25,434 nt of DNA from an uncultured Bacillota bacterium. Its GTDB lineage: Bacteria > Bacillota > Limnochordia > Limnochordales > ZCTH02-B6. Both the position numbers and the translations under genes were made by a program. The DNA lies in NCBI GenBank assembly GCA_937916565.1, contig CALFSR010000176.1, positions 1 through 25,434 on the forward strand, read 5' to 3'. The notes below the pieces were generated by a model, which made no database searches, was not told the origin of the DNA, and saw nothing but the letters and a program-made list of their open reading frames with translations. Positions 1-7,427 of this stretch are shown in pieces (position 1 is the first letter of the stretch; every line of letters starts with the position of its first letter).

Positions 1-350
1 AGGAGGCGCTCGTCCAGGCGCACCTCGATCCGGCTGGCCGGCGCTTCCCCGGCCGGCGGCGCCCAGGGCGAACGGGTGCCCGGCGACGCATGGGTTGGGG
101 CCAGGACGGCGGGGTGGCCAGCCAAAAGCGCCCGCCAAGTCGCGGGTCCGACGACGCCGTCGGGGACCAGCCCGCACGCCGCCTGGAAGTCCCGCACGGC
201 CGCCTCCAGTTCCCGGTCAAACGCCCGCGCCGGGGGTTCGTCCGGCCCGCCCGCGGGCGGCGCATAGCCGAGAGCCGAGAGCCGCCAGCGCAAGGATTGC
301 ACGGCCGGGCCCCGGGCGCCGGGACGCAGGGTGATGCGGGTATGCCACAC
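1..350 (-). CDS. Peptidoglycan-binding domain protein, possible L,D-transpeptidase (3' end outside window)
   Basis: Partial gene read leftward from a GTG at 350-348 and open to the window edge (116 codons). A GGAGGT box lies 9 nt upstream of the GTG (complement of 360-365). Residues about 8-75 look like a PG_binding_1 domain: GARGPAVQSLRWRLSALGY near the start, then AVRDFQAACGLVPDGVVG and PATWRALL. This three-helix domain anchors cell-wall enzymes to murein. After a Pro/Ala-rich linker the last visible residues, RIEVRLDERLL, resemble the first strand of a YkuD L,D-transpeptidase domain (usually I-x-V-D-L-x-x-Q-x-L). That second assignment is tentative because the catalytic Cys/His region is off-window. 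No signal peptide is visible, so the protein may be cytoplasmic, spore-associated, or start elsewhere. It is divergent from the carboxypeptidase gene at 608. Confidence 0.72.
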   Translation of the reverse strand, partial: MWHTRITLRPGARGPAVQSLRWRLSALGYAPPAGGPDEPPARAFDRELEAAVRDFQAACGLVPDGVVGPATWRALLAGHPAVLAPTHASPGTRSPWAPPAGEAPASRIEVRLDERL

Positions 351-384
351 GGGACAAGCACCTCCGGCCGGCGGGGCCCCCGGG

Positions 385-416
385 CGCCTGCCGGCGCCGC
401 CTTGAGCCGGCAGGCG
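385..416. repeat. Perfect 11-bp inverted repeat (hairpin) in divergent intergenic region
   Basis: CGCCTGCCGGC at 385-395 is the exact reverse complement of 406-416, with a 10-nt loop. It lies upstream of the minus-strand start at 350, so it would sit in that gene's 5' leader. There is no T-tract on either side, so a classical intrinsic terminator is not supported. A leader hairpin or protein-binding palindrome is possible. Confidence 0.6.
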
Positions 417-432
417 TGAAACCGACTTATCC

Positions 433-492
433 CGCCGGTGCCGCTATCGCCGGTGCCGCTATCGCCGGTACCGCTCCCGCCGGTACCGCAAT
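433..492. repeat. Tandem repeat, 4 x 15 bp
   Basis: Four head-to-tail units of 15 bp start at 433, 448, 463 and 478. The first two are identical (CGCCGGTGCCGCTAT) and the others differ at a few positions. The array is in the divergent intergenic region, outside any supported gene, and could vary in copy number and alter promoter spacing. Confidence 0.85.
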
Positions 493-561
493 CCTATGCC
501 GGCCTCGGATTTTGCGTGCGGGAGCAATCCCCATCCCGCTGCGGCAGGAGATCGATGTGAG

Positions 562-576
562 GTGCGGAATTCGCAC
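562..576. promoter_or_regulatory. Short palindrome upstream of the carboxypeptidase gene
   Basis: GTGCG (562-566) and CGCAC (572-576) form an inverted repeat around GAATT, about 30 bp before the start at 608. It could be an operator or a small hairpin in the leader. No protein partner can be named. Confidence 0.25.
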
Positions 577-607
577 AAGGATCTAAACGGATGCGGAGGC
601 TGTGAGC

Positions 608-1786
608 GTGGAGAAGCGCGTTTGGCTCCTGCTTTGCCTTGCGGTACTGGTGCTCGGGACGGTCGCTGCGCCGGCCCTGGCCCAGCTGCAGTTTGACATT
701 CCCGCTGAGACGGCGCTGCTCATGGAGGCCAGCACCGGGCGGATTCTCTGGGCCAAAAACCCGGACATGCAGACGGAGCCGGCGAGCCTCGCCAAACTTA
801 TGACGATGCTCCTCGTCTACGAGGCCGTCGAAAACGGGATCGCGAGCTGGAACGACCGGGTCGTGGCGAGCCCCTACGCGGCCAGCGTCGGCGGGTCCAC
901 GGCCATGCTGGCGCCCGGCGAGAGCTTCACGCTGCAGCAGATGCTCAAGGCCGTCGCGATCCAATCGGCCAACGACGCCACCGTGGCGGTCGCCGAGCAC
1001 CTCGCGGGCAGCGAGGCGTCGTTTGTGGCCGCCATGAACGCCAAGGCCCGGGAACTGGGCATGACCAATACCCGCTACGTCAACAGCGACGGCTTGCCGG
1101 TGCCGCCCGGCAGCGAGCCTAACTTGACCACGGCGCGGGATGTGGCGATCCTGGCGCGGGAGCTCATTACCCGCTACCCGCAGGTGCTGCAGCTCACATC
1201 CACCTGGCAGGAGACGCTGCGGGAGGCGGTCGGCTCCCGGCCCGCGTTCGTCCTGACCAATACCAACCGGCTCATCCTGCGCTACCCCGGCGCGGACGGC
1301 CTCAAGACGGGCTGGACGGACGCGGCCGGCTACAACCTGGTGGCGACGGCCCAGCGCAACGGCGTGCGGCTCATCTCGGTCGTCATGCGCACGGAAAGCG
1401 ACGAGGCGCGCCTTTCCCAGTCCACGAGGCTTTTGGATTACGGTTTCCTGAACTTCAACTGGCACGTGGTGCTGCCCAAGGGCCAAAACGTCGGCAGCGT
1501 GCGGCTGCCCGACGGCGCCCAGGAGCAGCTGCCCGTGCGGGCGGCCGATGATCTGCGGGCGTTTGTCCACCGGGCCGACGTCAACCGGGTCTCTTATCGC
1601 GTCATCCCGCGCGAAGGCTTGACGGCGCCCGTGGCCGTGGATGAGCCTGTCGGCGAAATCGTGGCGTACGTGGGCAACGAGGAAGTCGGCCGCGTCCAGG
1701 CCATCGCGGCGGCGGACATCGGCCGCGCCAATTTCCTGGTGCGGGCTTTCCGCTGGCTGCGGGACCTCGTCTCCGGCAGGGAGTAG
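608..1786 (+). CDS. dacF: D-alanyl-D-alanine carboxypeptidase (DacF/DacA type, penicillin-binding protein)
   Basis: A serine D,D-carboxypeptidase (peptidase S11) that removes the terminal D-Ala from murein stem peptides outside the membrane. Numbered from GTG 608 (392 aa), the catalytic SxxK is S60-L-A-K63, SxN is S120-A-N122 and the KTG triad is K233-T-G. Residues 3-25 form a hydrophobic signal peptide ending in ALA. The C-terminal part resembles the PBP5_C beta domain, and the final FRWLRDLV stretch looks like an amphipathic membrane anchor. The start was chosen from the GGAGG at 595-599, which is 8 nt from GTG 608 but only 2 nt from the in-frame GTG 602, so 602 is less likely. It heads the ispE-purR series and ends 9 bp before ispE. 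The subtype (vegetative dacA or sporulation dacF) cannot be settled from sequence alone. Confidence 0.9.
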   Translation: MEKRVWLLLCLAVLVLGTVAAPALAQLQFDIPAETALLMEASTGRILWAKNPDMQTEPASLAKLMTMLLVYEAVENGIASWNDRVVASPYAASVGGSTAMLAPGESFTLQQMLKAVAIQSANDATVAVAEHLAGSEASFVAAMNAKARELGMTNTRYVNSDGLPVPPGSEPNLTTARDVAILARELITRYPQVLQLTSTWQETLREAVGSRPAFVLTNTNRLILRYPGADGLKTGWTDAAGYNLVATAQRNGVRLISVVMRTESDEARLSQSTRLLDYGFLNFNWHVVLPKGQNVGSVRLPDGAQEQLPVRAADDLRAFVHRADVNRVSYRVIPREGLTAPVAVDEPVGEIVAYVGNEEVGRVQAIAAADIGRANFLVRAFRWLRDLVSGRE

Positions 1787-1795
1787 GCGACGGGC

Positions 1796-2809
1796 GTGCT
1801 GTCCATCGAGGCGCCCGCCAAGCTCAACTTGACCCTGGCGGTCAATGGCCGCCGCCCCGACGGATATCATCTGATCGAGAGCGTGATGCAGGCCATCGAC
1901 TTGGCCGACCGCCTCGAGCTCTCGCCCGCGGCCAGCGGCACGGTGATCCGGTGCGACGGCCCCGGTGTACCCACCGACGATACCAACCTCGCGGCCCGGG
2001 CGGTGCAGGCGCTGCGGGCGGCCGCACCGCCTGAGCGCGGCCCCTTGGGCGGCGTAGCGATCCGGATCCACAAGCGCATCCCTGTCGCGGCCGGCCTCGG
2101 GGGCGGCAGCGCCAACGCGGCGGCCGCGCTGATCGGGGCCAACGCCCTGTGGGGGCTTGGCCTCGACCGGGCGGCGCTGGCCCGGATCGCCGTGCAGCTC
2201 GGCGCCGACGTACCGTTTTGCCTGTACGGGGGGACGGCCATCGCCCGGGGCATCGGCGAGGAGCTCGAGCCGGTGCGGGGCGCGGCGCCCTTGGCGGGCG
2301 TCATCGTCAACCCCGGTTTCCCGGTGTCCACGGCTCATGTTTACCGCCGCTACGATGAGCTGCACGGGGCGGCCGCATCGAGCCAAAACGGGGCTGCCGG
2401 CCCCCGCTTCCGGCCGGATGGGATCGGCCTGGCGGCGGCCATGGCGGATGCTCTCGTGCGCGGGGACGTGGAGGCCGTGGCCGCGCTGTTGTACAACGAC
2501 TTGCAGCCGGCGGCGGAGAGCTTGTACCCGGAGATCGCCGCCCTGCGGCGCGAGGTGCTCGCCGCCGGGGCCGCCGGCGCGGTGCTGTGCGGGAGCGGGC
2601 CCAGCGTCTTTGGCCTTGCCGTCGACGAGGACCATGCCCGGCAGTTGGCCGCCGCCCTCGCGGGCAAGGCGCCCTTTGTGGTCGTGTGCCGGTTTCGTCC
2701 CGACGGCTGCCGGGTGTCCGAGGCGCCGCCGGCAGCGTCTTGCGTCCGGGCTGCGCCCGGTGAAGGAGGGGTGTCCGATGCCAGGACCATTGATGCCCAT
2801 CAAGCTTGA
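1796..2809 (+). CDS. ispE: 4-diphosphocytidyl-2-C-methyl-D-erythritol kinase
   Basis: GHMP-family kinase that phosphorylates the 2-hydroxyl of CDP-methylerythritol in the MEP isoprenoid pathway (cytoplasmic). The N-terminus is typical (EAPAKLNLTLAV, K9). The GHMP ATP loop PVAAGLGGGSANAA spans residues 96-109, catalytic Asp is D138 in LGADVPF, and a glycine-rich GSGPSVFGL motif lies near the C-terminus. The start is GTG 1796 with AGGGAG 12 nt upstream. The protein has 337 residues, whereas the family is usually about 280-300. The excess is a tail after CRFRPDG that has no recognisable motif, and its last 32 nt overlap the next gene. In many Firmicutes ispE lies just upstream of purR, as here. 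Confidence 0.96.
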   Translation: MLSIEAPAKLNLTLAVNGRRPDGYHLIESVMQAIDLADRLELSPAASGTVIRCDGPGVPTDDTNLAARAVQALRAAAPPERGPLGGVAIRIHKRIPVAAGLGGGSANAAAALIGANALWGLGLDRAALARIAVQLGADVPFCLYGGTAIARGIGEELEPVRGAAPLAGVIVNPGFPVSTAHVYRRYDELHGAAASSQNGAAGPRFRPDGIGLAAAMADALVRGDVEAVAALLYNDLQPAAESLYPEIAALRREVLAAGAAGAVLCGSGPSVFGLAVDEDHARQLAAALAGKAPFVVVCRFRPDGCRVSEAPPAASCVRAAPGEGGVSDARTIDAHQA

Positions 2810-3485
2810 CAATTACAAACCCCTGCGGGAGCTGGTGTTTGAGGCGATCCGCGAGGCGATCATCACGGGCCATCTCAAGCCCGGCGAGCGCTTGATGGAG
2901 ATCCAGCTCGCGGAGGAGCTGGGCGTGAGCCGGACGCCCGTCCGGGAGGCCATCCGCAAGCTGGAGCAGGAAGGCTTCGTCGTTATGGTGCCCCGCAAGG
3001 GCGCTTTTGTGGCGGACATCTCCATGAAGGACATCGCCGAGGTGTTCGAGATCCGCGGCGCGCTGGAGGGGCTGGCGGCGGAGCTGGCCGCCGAGCGGGC
3101 CAGCGAAGACGAGCTTGAGCGGCTGGAGCGGCTGCTGGTGGCCATCGGCGAGTGCATCGAGCGCCACGACGTGGACGGCTTGATCGAGAAAGACACCGAG
3201 TTTCACGACCTCTTGTTCTCAGCCAGCCACAACGAGCGCCTCGTGCAGATCTTGAGCGTCCTGCGGGAGCAGATCCAGCGCTTCCGGTCCCGCACGCTGC
3301 GGCGCATCGAGCGCATGAAGGTGGCCCTCGAGGAGCACAAGGCCATCGTGGAGGCCCTGGGGCGGCGCGACTCGGAGCTGGCCAAGTCGCTGGCCGAAGC
3401 CCATATTGAGAGCGCCCACAGCAGCCTGATGAAGCTGATCACCGAGGAGTTCACGCTCTCGCAGAACATCCGGGGTGACGCATGA
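2778..3485 (+). CDS. GntR-family transcriptional regulator, FCD (FadR-type) subgroup
   Basis: DNA-binding regulator of 235 aa. Residues about 13-80 form the winged helix-turn-helix, with the GntR hallmark LAEELGVSRTPVREAIRKLE and wing VPRKGAFV. Residues about 85-215 are an alpha-helical FCD effector domain whose usual metal-binding histidines are visible in EFHDLLF, EEHKAIV and AHIESA, so a carboxylate or metal effector is likely. Start ATG 2778 follows AAGGAGGGG at 2763-2771; a second in-frame ATG at 2793 is less well placed. The start lies inside the 3' end of ispE (32-nt overlap), and the stop overlaps the next start in an ATGA, so translation is probably coupled. The target genes are unknown. 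It may regulate its own operon or act elsewhere. Confidence 0.92.
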   Translation: MPGPLMPIKLDNYKPLRELVFEAIREAIITGHLKPGERLMEIQLAEELGVSRTPVREAIRKLEQEGFVVMVPRKGAFVADISMKDIAEVFEIRGALEGLAAELAAERASEDELERLERLLVAIGECIERHDVDGLIEKDTEFHDLLFSASHNERLVQILSVLREQIQRFRSRTLRRIERMKVALEEHKAIVEALGRRDSELAKSLAEAHIESAHSSLMKLITEEFTLSQNIRGDA

Positions 3486-4330
3486 GCACGAGGACTTCGC
3501 CCCCGGCCGCGGAGCCGTCCGTCGCGGCGCTGGTGCTGGCCGGCGCGCCCAACCGCGGGCCGCTGGCTGCGGTGAGCGACGCCTCGTATGAGGCGCTCAT
3601 CGAGATCAACGGCCGTCCCATGATCGCCTACGTGCTGGACGCGTTGCGGCAGGCGCCGTCGGTGGGCCGCATCGGCGTCGTCGGCCCCGTGGCCGAGCTT
3701 AGAGGCGTCCCGGAGATGGAGGGCGTGGAGCTCATCGCTCCGGTGGGGGGTCTGCTCGACAACCTCGAGCGCGGCGCCCGGGTTTTGCAAGGGGAAAACG
3801 GGGACGCCGGCGGGAAAGCGGTCTCCGGGGGGCGGCTTTTGTGCGTCACCTCGGATATCCCGCTCCTTACGCCCGCGGCGGTCGAAGACTTTCTCGAGCG
3901 ATGCCGGACCCGGGACGCCGCGTCGGCGCGGCCTGGGGGTCTCGACGCCTTTTACCCGATGGTGAACCGCGCCGCGACCAGAGCCCGGTTTCCCGGCGGG
4001 CGCCGCACCTACGTGCACCTGCGCGAAGGCGTCTTTACCGGCGGCAACTGCGTGCTCCTGTCGCCGGCGCTGCTTCTTAAGCAGCGGGCCATCTTTGACC
4101 AGGCCGTCGCGCTGCGGAAAGACCCGGTGCGCATGGCGCGCCTTTTGGGCCTCGGCTTTATTCTCAAGTTCCTCCTGCGGCGGCTGTCGGCGGCGGACAT
4201 CGAGCGGGTGGTGGCCGACAAGCTCGGCATCCACGGCGCGGTCATCGAGACGCCGTACGCGGAAATCGGTTTCGACGTGGACAAGCCGGATGACTTGGAA
4301 CTGGCCCGGCGCATGCTGGCCGGCGAGTGA
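3482..4330 (+). CDS. MobA/CobY-like nucleotidyltransferase (NTP_transf_3), substrate unknown
   Basis: Rossmann-type nucleotidyltransferase of 282 aa. The N-terminus AALVLAGAPNRGPL replaces the usual LAGGxSxRMG loop. EALIEINGRPMIAYVLDAL follows the pattern of sugar- and cofactor-nucleotidyltransferases, and CVTSDIPLL carries the Asp expected to bind metal and NTP. GFDVDKPDDLELA near the C-terminus is typical of the family. From general knowledge, related proteins sit beside purR in several Clostridia and Moorella-like genomes without an established substrate. Candidates include a cofactor guanylyltransferase (CobY/MobA-like) or a sugar-phosphate nucleotidyltransferase, and the sequence does not decide. 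It starts in a 4-nt ATGA overlap with the GntR gene, and its stop overlaps a possible GTG of the downstream frame. Confidence 0.8.
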   Translation: MSTRTSPPAAEPSVAALVLAGAPNRGPLAAVSDASYEALIEINGRPMIAYVLDALRQAPSVGRIGVVGPVAELRGVPEMEGVELIAPVGGLLDNLERGARVLQGENGDAGGKAVSGGRLLCVTSDIPLLTPAAVEDFLERCRTRDAASARPGGLDAFYPMVNRAATRARFPGGRRTYVHLREGVFTGGNCVLLSPALLLKQRAIFDQAVALRKDPVRMARLLGLGFILKFLLRRLSAADIERVVADKLGIHGAVIETPYAEIGFDVDKPDDLELARRMLAGE

Positions 4331-4404
4331 GCGGGGAAGCCATCGATAGCGTCACCCAGCGGCCGGCGGCCCCTGCGGGCCCGCAAGGCGGGGAGGGAAG
4401 ACCT

Positions 4405-5289
4405 GTGCGGCGGAGCGAGCGGATCAGCGCGGTCACCAAACTCCTGGTGGACCGCCCGCACCAGATCATCACCCTGGCGGAGCTGGGCGAGCTTTTGGGC
4501 GCCGCCAAGTCCACCCTGAGCGAAGATATCGCGATCATCCGCGACACGTGCCAGCAGCTGGGCTTAGGCCGCGTCGAAACGTTGCCGGGCGCCGCGGGCG
4601 GCGTCCGCTACATCCCCCTTCTCGGCCGCGAAGCGATGCGGGCCGTCGTCGACCAGCTGGTGGCGACTTTGTCGGAACCCGAGCGGATCTTGCCCGGCGG
4701 ATTTTTGTACATGAGCGACATCGTGGCCGCTCCGTACCTGCTTTCCCGCATCGGGGAGCTGTTTGCCACCCGGTTTCACGAGCGGGAGCCCCAGGCCGTC
4801 GTCACCGTGGAAACCCGCGGGATCCCCATCGCCCTCATGACCGCTCGGGCGCTCAACGTGCCCCTCGCCATCGTGCGGCGCTCGACCCGCCTGAGCGAGG
4901 GCACGGTGCTCACCATGAACTACGTCTCCGGCTCCGCCCGGCGCATCGAAACCATGTCCTTGTCCCGGCGGGCCATCGCACCGGGCACCCGGGTGCTGGT
5001 CATCGACGACTTCATGAAGGCCGGGGGCACGGCCCGGGGCCTTGTCGACCTCATGGGCGAGTTCGGCGCGCCCGTGGTGGGCGTCGGCGTCCTCATCGAG
5101 ACGCTCGAGCCCCGGCAAAAGCTGGTGCGGGACTACGTCTCGCTGGTGGTGCTCGAAGCCGTCGAGGAGGAGACCCGCACCGTGAAGGTGCGGGCGAGCG
5201 AGTGGATCGCCGGCGGTCCGGCTGCCGCGGACGGCGCGGCGGCGGCGGCGGGCCGCTTTTCGCCGGGCGATTGGGATCTGGGGCGGTAG
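4405..5289 (+). CDS. purR: Purine operon repressor PurR
   Basis: Firmicutes-type PurR, a winged-helix repressor fused to a phosphoribosyltransferase-like domain that senses PRPP and represses purine synthesis genes. Residues 1-70 form the winged helix (RRSERISAVTKLL, LGAAKSTLSEDIAII, PGAAGGVRYIP). The PRPP loop VLVIDDFMKAGGTARG is at about 197-212, and ERILPGGFLYMSDI and NYVSGSARRIETMSLSRR are highly family-like. I chose GTG 4405 (294 aa, close to the 285 aa of B. subtilis PurR) because GGGAGGG at 4391-4397 is 7 nt upstream and the family begins at this point. An in-frame GTG at 4327, overlapping the previous stop, would add 26 Pro/Gly-rich residues with no homology expected. The Ala/Gly-rich tail after residue about 268 is variable. 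Confidence 0.95.
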   Translation: MRRSERISAVTKLLVDRPHQIITLAELGELLGAAKSTLSEDIAIIRDTCQQLGLGRVETLPGAAGGVRYIPLLGREAMRAVVDQLVATLSEPERILPGGFLYMSDIVAAPYLLSRIGELFATRFHEREPQAVVTVETRGIPIALMTARALNVPLAIVRRSTRLSEGTVLTMNYVSGSARRIETMSLSRRAIAPGTRVLVIDDFMKAGGTARGLVDLMGEFGAPVVGVGVLIETLEPRQKLVRDYVSLVVLEAVEEETRTVKVRASEWIAGGPAAADGAAAAAGRFSPGDWDLGR

Positions 5290-5294
5290 TCGCG

Positions 5295-5975
5295 ATGCAA
5301 GTCCTCGAGCCGCTGCCCGAAGACGTGATCACGTCCCTGCGGGAGCTGGTCGCCAGGCATATCCGCAAAGCCATCTTGGAGGGGCGCTTGCGCCCGGGGG
5401 AAAAGCTCGTCCAGGAGGACCTGGCAAGGAGCCTCGGCATCAGCCGCCAGCCCGTGCGGGAAGCGCTGCGGCGCCTGGAGGCCGAAGGCCTCGTGGTGCA
5501 CCAGCCGCGGCGCGGGGTCTTTGTCCGGGCCTACAGTCCCGACGACATGCGGGAGATCTACATGCTCCGGCGCCTCTTGGAAACGCAGGCTGCCCGCCTC
5601 GCGGCCGAGCGGCTGGCGCCCGCGGACTGGCGCAAGCTGGAGGTCATCAACGAGGCCAGCAGCGCCGCGGCGGCCGCTTCCGACGGCGAACGGTTCGTCG
5701 AGCTCAACAACGCCTTTCACCGCACGATCCACGAAGGGGCCCGCTCGCCGCGGCTGCTTGAGCTCATCGGGCGGGTGTGGACCGGCGACCCGGTCTACGG
5801 TCCCCTCTTCTTGCCGGGCCGGGCGGCCCGCTCCGTGGCCGAGCACCGGCGCATCGTCGAAGCGCTGCGCCGGAGGGATCCGGAGATGGCCGCCGCAGCC
5901 ATGCTGGAGCACATCGCCAACGCCGAACGGGACTACTTTGATTTCCGGGGCCGCGATGGGGCCAGCCCCGCATAA
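5295..5975 (+). CDS. GntR-family transcriptional regulator, FCD subgroup (likely regulator of the catabolic block)
   Basis: Second FadR-type regulator in the window, 226 aa. The winged HTH covers residues about 10-75 (LARSLGISRQPVREALRRLE, wing QPRRGVFVRAY). The FCD domain covers about 80-215, with histidines in AFHRTIHEG, AEHRRIVEAL and LEHIANAE fitting a metal and carboxylate-binding pocket. ATG 5295 lies 5 nt after the purR stop and has only a weak GGGGCGG-like RBS, so translation is probably coupled to purR. It is the last gene before the CoA-transferase to TRAP gene block, and FCD regulators often respond to organic acids degraded by adjacent genes. Control of that block is therefore a reasonable inference, with the 20-bp repeats at 5991-6040 as candidate sites. 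Confidence 0.92.
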   Translation: MQVLEPLPEDVITSLRELVARHIRKAILEGRLRPGEKLVQEDLARSLGISRQPVREALRRLEAEGLVVHQPRRGVFVRAYSPDDMREIYMLRRLLETQAARLAAERLAPADWRKLEVINEASSAAAAASDGERFVELNNAFHRTIHEGARSPRLLELIGRVWTGDPVYGPLFLPGRAARSVAEHRRIVEALRRRDPEMAAAAMLEHIANAERDYFDFRGRDGASPA

Positions 5976-5990
5976 GACGCTCACGCCGGC

Positions 5991-6040
5991 GCGTAAAGCC
6001 CATACACCGAGCGTAAAGCCCATACACCGAACGTAGAGCC
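5991..6040. repeat. Direct repeat, 2 x 20 bp plus a 10-bp partial copy
   Basis: GCGTAAAGCCCATACACCGA occurs at 5991-6010 and again, identically, at 6011-6030. A degenerate third half unit (ACGTAGAGCC) follows at 6031-6040. It lies between the GntR gene and the CoA-transferase gene. Two exact turns of about 20 bp would place binding sites on the same helix face, so an operator array is plausible. Confidence 0.8.
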
Positions 6041-6176
6041 GATCTCTCCCTCAGTTGCGCGAGATTGTCGAAAACGCCGTTTGTTTGGCAGGAAATCTCC
6101 AATTGGTAGGGAAAAACACGCGGTGTCTCCTGTTGGATCCTTGGATCCAGACTCCGCCGGCACGGGGGGATCCGGT

Positions 6177-7427
6177 TTGCCTGGCCCGTTGACGGGCATC
6201 CGCGTGGTTGATGTGACGACCAACATCGCGGGGCCTACTCTCACGTGGATACTCGCCCAGCTGGGCGCCGACGTCATCAAGGTGGAGCGGCCCGGCGACG
6301 GCGACGAAGGCAGGGCCATGGGACCGCTCTGGAACGGGCACGGCGTGTACTTTCTCGCCATCAACACCGGCAAGCGCTCCATCGCCGTCAACCTCAAGGA
6401 CCCCCGAGGCCAGGCATGCGTCCAGCGGCTGGTGGCGGGCGCGGACGTGTTTGTCGAAAATTTCCGCCGCGGCAAGGCGGAGGCTGTCGGCCTCGGCTAC
6501 GACGACCTGCGGCGCATCCGCCCGGACCTGATCTACTGCTCGGTTTCCGCCTTTGGCCCGCACGGGCCCGACGCCGCGAAGCCCGGCTACGACTCCATCC
6601 TGCAGGCCAGAACCGGGATTATGAGCGTCACCGGGACGCCCGAAGGGCCGCCGGTGCGGGCGGGCGTTTCCATCCTGGACGGCGGGACCGCCATGTGGGG
6701 AGCGGTAGCCGTCATCACGGCGCTGTATCACCGGGCGGTGACCGGCGAGGGGCAGCGGGTCGGGGCTTCCCTCTTTGAAACGGGCGCCGGCTGGATGAAC
6801 TACCACCTTATGGCTTACCAGGCCACCGGCCAGCTGCCTGTCCGGCAGGGAGGGGGCCACGCGGCCTTCGCGCCTTACGGGAGCTTCCCGTGCCGGGACG
6901 GCGCGATCGTGATCGGCATCTCCAACGACCGGCTTTTCCGCCGCCTGTGCGAAGCGGTGGGACTTCCGCACCTGGCCGACGACCCGCGCTTTAAGGACAA
7001 TCCCGGCCGCGTCGGCAACCGGGCCGAACTCGATGCCCTCTTGTCCGCCCGGCTCCGGGAGGAGCCGGCGGCCGCCTGGATCGAGCGGCTGACCGAGGCC
7101 GGCGTCCCCTGCGGGCCCATCCAGACGGTGGACCAGCTCATCCAAGACCCCCAGCTTGAGGCCCTCGACATGCTCGTGCCCGCCGATCACCCGGACATCC
7201 CCGTCCTGCGCGTGCCGCGCGTGCCCGTTCGCCTGGACGCCCTGCCCCAGGCGGCCGTCGTCCAGGGGGCTCCGCTGCTGGGGCAGGACACATGGACGGT
7301 GCTGACCGACGCCGGCTACCCGGCGGAGGAGCTGCGGGCGCTCTGGCGCGACGGGGTGCTGGCGGGACCGGTTCCGGATGACGACGATTCGGCCGATGCG
7401 CAGATGGGGAGGACCGGCGATGTTTGA
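6177..7427 (+). CDS. Class III (CaiB/BaiF) CoA-transferase
   Basis: Transfers CoA from a donor thioester to a carboxylic acid via an aspartyl-CoA anhydride. From TTG 6177 (416 aa) it begins LPGPLTGIRVVDV, the usual family start. The predicted catalytic Asp is D168 in VSILDGGTAMWG, matching Asp169 of formyl-CoA transferase in position and context. Other family features are LGADVIKVERPGDGD, LNLKDPRG-like NLKDPRGQ, ENFRRG and PGYDSILQARTG. The TTG is preceded by GGGGGGA (6164-6170) at 6 nt. In-frame TTG 6081 or GTG 6123 would add up to 32 residues without family similarity. The 3' end overlaps the acyl-CoA dehydrogenase by 8 nt. From context the acceptor is probably a C4/C5 dicarboxylate such as methylsuccinate, mesaconate or itaconate, which is an inference only. 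Confidence 0.92.
   Translation: MPGPLTGIRVVDVTTNIAGPTLTWILAQLGADVIKVERPGDGDEGRAMGPLWNGHGVYFLAINTGKRSIAVNLKDPRGQACVQRLVAGADVFVENFRRGKAEAVGLGYDDLRRIRPDLIYCSVSAFGPHGPDAAKPGYDSILQARTGIMSVTGTPEGPPVRAGVSILDGGTAMWGAVAVITALYHRAVTGEGQRVGASLFETGAGWMNYHLMAYQATGQLPVRQGGGHAAFAPYGSFPCRDGAIVIGISNDRLFRRLCEAVGLPHLADDPRFKDNPGRVGNRAELDALLSARLREEPAAAWIERLTEAGVPCGPIQTVDQLIQDPQLEALDMLVPADHPDIPVLRVPRVPVRLDALPQAAVVQGAPLLGQDTWTVLTDAGYPAEELRALWRDGVLAGPVPDDDDSADAQMGRTGDV

Noticed and set aside
496..696. 66-codon plus-strand frame before and over the carboxypeptidase start
   Set aside because: No RBS, no family similarity, and it overlaps the signal peptide region of a well-supported gene in another frame.
494..2812. 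772-codon open frame on the minus strand opposite the carboxypeptidase and ispE genes
   Set aside because: The product is Arg/His/Gly-rich with no domain, and both plus-strand genes have intact catalytic motifs. Long antisense frames are expected at this GC content.
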